Notes under the pieces: model-generated
The model's input: only the letters and a program-made list of their open reading frames with translations
Told to the model about the DNA's origin: nothing
Databases searched by the model: none
Shown: positions 60,772 through 64,000 of the stretch, piece by piece
How positions within the stretch are numbered: position 1 is the stretch's first letter
How the letters are laid out: each line of letters opens with the position of its first letter
Translations under genes and position numbers: made by a program
DNA from: Stromatinia cepivora
Lineage: Eukaryota; Ascomycota; Leotiomycetes; Helotiales; Sclerotiniaceae
Direction of reading: 5' to 3'
Assembly (NCBI GenBank): GCA_014898415.1
Contig: RCTD01000004.1
Span: 1,301,001 to 1,365,000 of the forward strand
Length of the DNA stretch: 64,000 bases

Positions 60772-61851
60772 TTAGATCTTGATAGCGCTCTCAAGGGCTT
60801 TGCGTTTCTTTTCAGTGCGGGCGTTAGCCTTAGCACCCATGATACCACCACCCCAGTGTCTGGTGGCGCCTTCATCATGCCCCTCCTTAATGGCTTGAAC
60901 TAATTTTGACAACTCGGACTTGTCCTCGGAGCGAACCTCAGTAAGGGCGAGAACAGCAGCGGTCTTCTTGTGGACGACCGTACCGAGTCTGGCCTTACCC
61001 TTGATGATAGCGTAAGGGACACCCATCTTCTTGCACAAAGCTGGAAGGAAGATAACCAACTCAATTGGGTCAACATCGTTAGGGATGAGAACCAAAGAAG
61101 CCTTCTTAGCTTCGATCAAACCAACAACGTGGTTAAGACCATACTTGACGGCGTATGGCTTCTTGCTAACATCTTCCTTCTTCTTTCCCTCCTTGATGGC
61201 GGTAGCCTCCTTCAAGAGACGTTCCTTCTTCTCGGCCTTGGATTCTGGGCGGTACTTGTTGAGGAGCTTAAGGGCTTGAGCAGCGGTGTTACGGTCGAGA
61301 ACGTGTTGGAATTGAGCGATCGCAGGTGGGACCTTTAATCTCATGTTGAGGATCTTCTTTTGGCGTTGAAGACGGACATACTCGGGCCACTTCACCATAC
61401 GGGAAAGGTTTCTTCTGGGTTGGATGTCTTGACCGATACCGAAGTTACGGGTACGCTTCTCGATGAGAGGGTTCTTATTCTCGTTAGCATTTGATAGTCA
61501 CAGAAAAAGGGATAGATTTCACGTACCTTGGCTGCCTTTTTTGATCCCGCACCAGCTTTGGACTGGGGGAATGGGGCTGGCGCCGCCTTCTTTCCGGACT
61601 TTGGAGGCTGTCATTGAGAAAAGTAGACATCAGCGAATGTTCACCAAGTGTCTTCTTTGAACTCTAAAGAGACTATACTGGTATTTCTACACAAATATAG
61701 CTCAAGCCAAATCAAAATCAAAAAACCTCGAAAGGTAACTTGATTGAAAATTGCATCTCGACGTGCGATTACTCGTAGAGGTACGAGAGCTCATGGCGAG
61801 TCGTATTATTCCATTGAAAACAGAGTCAAAAACAATTTAATAGCTTACCAT
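60772..61851 (-). CDS. rpl8: 60S ribosomal protein eL8 (L7Ae family)
   Basis: Three exons (61851-61849, 61607-61527, 61479-60772) give 263 residues. The first coding exon is the ATG alone, followed by a 241-bp intron, a common layout in fungal ribosomal-protein genes. Exon 2 encodes [19 protein letters not shown] up to KKAAK. Exon 3 starts [19 protein letters not shown] after a TGCTAACGAG branch/acceptor and contains [19 protein letters not shown]. The L7Ae-type RNA-binding core includes [38 protein letters not shown] and [11 protein letters not shown]. The tail is THE expected basic type with [15 protein letters not shown]. The protein sits at the solvent side of the large subunit and binds rRNA. 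It is divergent from ncs6. Confidence 0.97.
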
Positions 61852-62098
61852 ATTGATTGATGTCGAAGCGGCGAGGTTTGTCGTTTCGTGGTTGTCGTCG
61901 ATAGGAATAGTGTCAATAAGAAAAGGTTTTCGATTTTGAGAATTATCGAATGTGGGCGCTAGAGGATCAAAATCTTGGCACGCTAAGCAGTTTTTGATCT
62001 TATCACGTGAGAGGTGGCAGTCTGATAAATCCCCGCGATGATGATTTGTGGATAAGAAGTTCTGCGAGATTATTTGCCTTCTACAACTATTTCTAAAT
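61852..62098. promoter_or_regulatory. Bidirectional promoter, rpl8 / ncs6
   Basis: Only 247 bases separate the two start codons, so both promoters and leaders must fit in this spacer. No TATA box is obvious; TCACGTGA, a perfect palindrome with an E-box core, lies at 62004-62011 and is the best candidate shared site. Confidence 0.6.
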
Positions 62099-63391
62099 AT
62101 GGCACCAACACCTTGTGCCATTTGCAAGAGCGCAAGAGCTTTAATTATACGACCAAAGAATCACCAAAAATTATGCAAAGCCTGTTTCATCGCTATCTTT
62201 GAAGCAGAAATTCATCATACCATCACCTCGACATCACTCTTCTCACCAGGGGATCGAATAGCAATAGGAGCATCCGGAGGAAAAGATTCGACGGTGCTCG
62301 CCTCAGTTCTTAAAACTCTTAACGAAAGATATAATTATGGACTCGAACTCGTTCTACTGAGTATTGACGAAGGAATAAAAGGTTACCGCGATGACTCCCT
62401 CGAAACAGTCAAGCGAAATGCGATTCAATACGAAATGCCCCTCAAAATCGTAGGATACGATGAATTATATGGATGGACCATGGATCAAGTAGTAGAAACG
62501 ATAGGCAAGAAAGGAAATTGTACATATTGTGGTGTCTTTCGCAGACAGGCTTTGGATCGAGGGGCGAAAATGTTGGGTATCAAACATGTGGTTACGGGAC
62601 ATAATGCAGACGATGTCGCAGAGACTATCTTGATGAATCTGCTGCGTGGAGATTTACCTAGGTTGGCAAGAAGCACCAGTATTGTTACTGGCGACGAATC
62701 GAGCGATGTGCGCAGAAGCAAACCGCTGAAATATGCCTATGAGAAGGAGATTGTGTTGTATGCGCATCATAAGAAGTTGGATTATTTCAGTACCGAATGT
62801 CTATACAGTCCCGAGGCTTTCAGAGGTAGTGCGCGGAGTTTGATTAAGAATCTAGAAAGAGTGAGACCTAGTGCCATTCTGGATGTTGTGCGCAGCGGAG
62901 AAGATATGGCAAAATTAGTACCAGCAGAAGTTACCGGAATAAGTCACTGCAAGAGCCAGAAAGTTTCATTGGCTGCCACAAATGACGAGGAAGAAGGAAA
63001 CGGAGGTTGTGGTACTAATGGTCGATCAAGTGGAGGTGAAATGGCGGATATGGAAAAGAAACTCCAAGAAGACGAAGAAGCCTCGGGAAGAGAAATCGAT
63101 GTAGCATCAATCGCATCAAATACCACCAACGGTCAACGTCACGACAGAATAGACAAATCCGAAACCCGAAAAGGAGCCAAGAAGGATGGTCGTAAACTTA
63201 CAAAACAAACACTGGGAACGTGTAAGAAATGTGGATACATGTCCAGTCAAGAGATTTGCAAAGCATGTGTTTTACTAGAGGGGTTGAATAAGAATCGACC
63301 GAAGATGGAGATAGAGGTAGATGTAGAGGATGAAGAAGAGAGCTCCACGCTTAGAAGGAGAATGGAGGGGTTGGCTCTCGCGGCTGGATAG
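62099..63391 (+). CDS. ncs6: Cytoplasmic tRNA 2-thiolation protein 1
   Basis: A single exon of 430 residues. The frame is open upstream only from GTG, so the ATG at 62099 is used. Ncs6/Ctu1, with Ncs2/Ctu2 and the Urm1 sulfur carrier, puts sulfur on C2 of the wobble uridine of tRNA Lys, Glu and Gln in the cytosol. The N-terminal zinc motif is CAIC (6-9) with CKAC (26-29). The ATP PP-loop SGGKDST is at 59-65. The catalytic CTYC is at 141-144, followed by [19 protein letters not shown]. The C-terminal zinc motif is CKKCGY (375-380) with CKAC (387-390). Between the catalytic core and this motif lies a polar, low-complexity insert (about 290-370) that makes it about 70 residues longer than the yeast protein. 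The tail is acidic. Confidence 0.97.
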   Translation: MAPTPCAICKSARALIIRPKNHQKLCKACFIAIFEAEIHHTITSTSLFSPGDRIAIGASGGKDSTVLASVLKTLNERYNYGLELVLLSIDEGIKGYRDDSLETVKRNAIQYEMPLKIVGYDELYGWTMDQVVETIGKKGNCTYCGVFRRQALDRGAKMLGIKHVVTGHNADDVAETILMNLLRGDLPRLARSTSIVTGDESSDVRRSKPLKYAYEKEIVLYAHHKKLDYFSTECLYSPEAFRGSARSLIKNLERVRPSAILDVVRSGEDMAKLVPAEVTGISHCKSQKVSLAATNDEEEGNGGCGTNGRSSGGEMADMEKKLQEDEEASGREIDVASIASNTTNGQRHDRIDKSETRKGAKKDGRKLTKQTLGTCKKCGYMSSQEICKACVLLEGLNKNRPKMEIEVDVEDEEESSTLRRRMEGLALAAG

Positions 63392-63554
63392 ATTATATAT
63401 ATCAGAGAAATGCCAAAATATTACCCAAGAATTCTTACTATTTCCATGATGAACATTTTTCTGAATGGGATGAAGTGAAGTTCGAATCTAAAAGTAAATT
63501 ATCGCCTATCCAATACCCAACATCCAATATCCGCCAAAAGTCTCCCGTCTAAAC
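63392..63554. other. Short spacer after ncs6
   Basis: 3' flank of ncs6. No feature seen beyond a CCAATACCCAACATCCAATATCC-like imperfect repeat near 63510-63532. Confidence 0.5.
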
Positions 63555-63791
63555 TTAGGTACCCTTCGATCTCTCAATCACAGTCATACATTGAGAATAC
63601 CCCAATTCTCCATAACTATACCAAACAACATAACGCTCTACTGCCACCACCCTCTCCCACCACCATACCAGCAACCCTCCCCGCTCATCTGATAACCCCT
63701 CTCCACCACAACAATATCCATCCCCACTCCCGAGCCAACCCCCCTTTCCTCCCCCTTCCAAACACTCATCTTCCCTGCCTAAAAAATCCAT
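63555..63791 (-). CDS. Possible 3' exon of a gene running off the window
   Basis: This minus-strand frame ends at a TAA at 63555-63557. It reads as a plausible folded C-terminus, RGGLLVWWWERVVAVERY followed by VVWYSYGELGYSQCMTV, with alternating Val, Trp and Tyr. Upstream it is Gly-rich, and then from about 63800 it meets purine-rich simple repeats with Ser, Phe and Glu runs. The 5' part of the gene would lie beyond 64000 or be interrupted by introns. I do not recognise the family. The G-rich composition could also generate this by chance. Confidence 0.3.
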   Translation of the reverse strand: MDFLGREDECLEGGGKGGWLGSGDGYCCGGEGLSDERGGLLVWWWERVVAVERYVVWYSYGELGYSQCMTVIERSKGT

Positions 63792-63829
63792 TCCAGCGTC
63801 CCTGGCTCACAACTGGCCTCCTCCTCAAA

Positions 63830-63990
63830 GAAGAAGGAGAAGAAGGAGGAGGAGGAGGAGGAGGAAAGAGCCGAGAAAAAGAACTCTCTCCTGGCCTTGC
63901 CTTCGCTTTCCAAAAGAATGAGAAGTGGGAAATGAATAGAAGAGAGAAAAAAGAAAAAGAAAAAGAAAAACAAAAAGAGGTAAAGAAAAT
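63830..63990. repeat. Polypurine GAAGGA/GGAGGA/GAAAAA low-complexity tract
   Basis: Imperfect purine-only runs on the plus strand (GAGGAGGAGG at about 63848-63863; AAAAGAAAAAGAAAAAG at about 63952-63970). The complementary strand gives artificial Phe/Ser frames. Confidence 0.85.
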
Positions 63991-64000
63991 GAGAGAAAAA

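Noticed and set aside
61608..61848. snoRNA in the first rpl8 intron
   Set aside because: Ribosomal-protein introns can host C/D snoRNAs, but I found no convincing C box, D box and terminal-stem combination.
1..64000. tRNA genes, rRNA, CRISPR arrays or intact transposons
   Set aside because: I looked for A/B-box-like pairs, direct-repeat/spacer patterns, terminal repeats, and reverse transcriptase or transposase motifs and saw none that held up by eye. A covariance-model and repeat-library search would be decisive.

Overview
The window is nuclear DNA from a filamentous ascomycete, most likely a leotiomycete of the Botrytis/Sclerotinia type. That placement is inferred from protein style and genome texture and was not tested. 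The signs of a fungus are short spliceosomal introns (about 45-240 bp) with GT..AG ends and CTAAC/CTGAC-like branch sites, a HET-domain gene, a velvet regulator, fungal P450s, and long gene-poor spacers rich in microsatellites. There are no operons, no CRISPR array and no recognisable intact transposon.

Layout. 0-5 kb: the 3' exon of a gene with a double-stranded-RNA-binding-like domain, then a HET-domain gene on the minus strand. 5-7.3 kb: GDP-mannose pyrophosphorylase (four exons). 7.3-21.4 kb: a gene-poor stretch of about 14 kb holding tandem repeats, one weak two-exon candidate and one tiny possible secreted peptide. 21.4-23.1 kb: a velvet-domain regulator, best matched to VosA, behind a long pyrimidine-rich leader. 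23-27.9 kb: repeats, including a 340-bp hexamer array and an AT-rich island. 27.9-33.9 kb: the proteasome activator Blm10/PA200. 35-36.9 kb: a conserved fungal protein of unknown function. 38.8-40.3 kb: GPI mannosyltransferase Gpi18/PIG-V. 41.1-43.9 kb: a YTH-domain RNA-binding protein. 45.8-56 kb: two cytochrome P450s, an aldo-keto reductase and an ornithine-cyclodeaminase/mu-crystallin family protein, which look like an oxidative/secondary-metabolism neighbourhood. 57.9-58.8 kb: beta-carbonic anhydrase. 60.8-63.4 kb: divergent genes for ribosomal protein eL8 and the tRNA thiolase Ncs6/Ctu1.

How the genes relate. Most are housekeeping genes that do not form one pathway. GDP-mannose made by the pyrophosphorylase ultimately feeds, through dolichol-phosphate-mannose, the Gpi18 step, but the two genes lie 31 kb apart. 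The eL8/Ncs6 pair shares a 247-bp spacer and joins two translation functions. The P450-P450-AKR run is on one strand, with the cyclodeaminase-like gene divergent from it. No polyketide, peptide or terpene synthase lies in the window, so a product cannot be named. The start codons and splice sites given here were worked out by hand from reading frame, splice signals and protein-family continuity.
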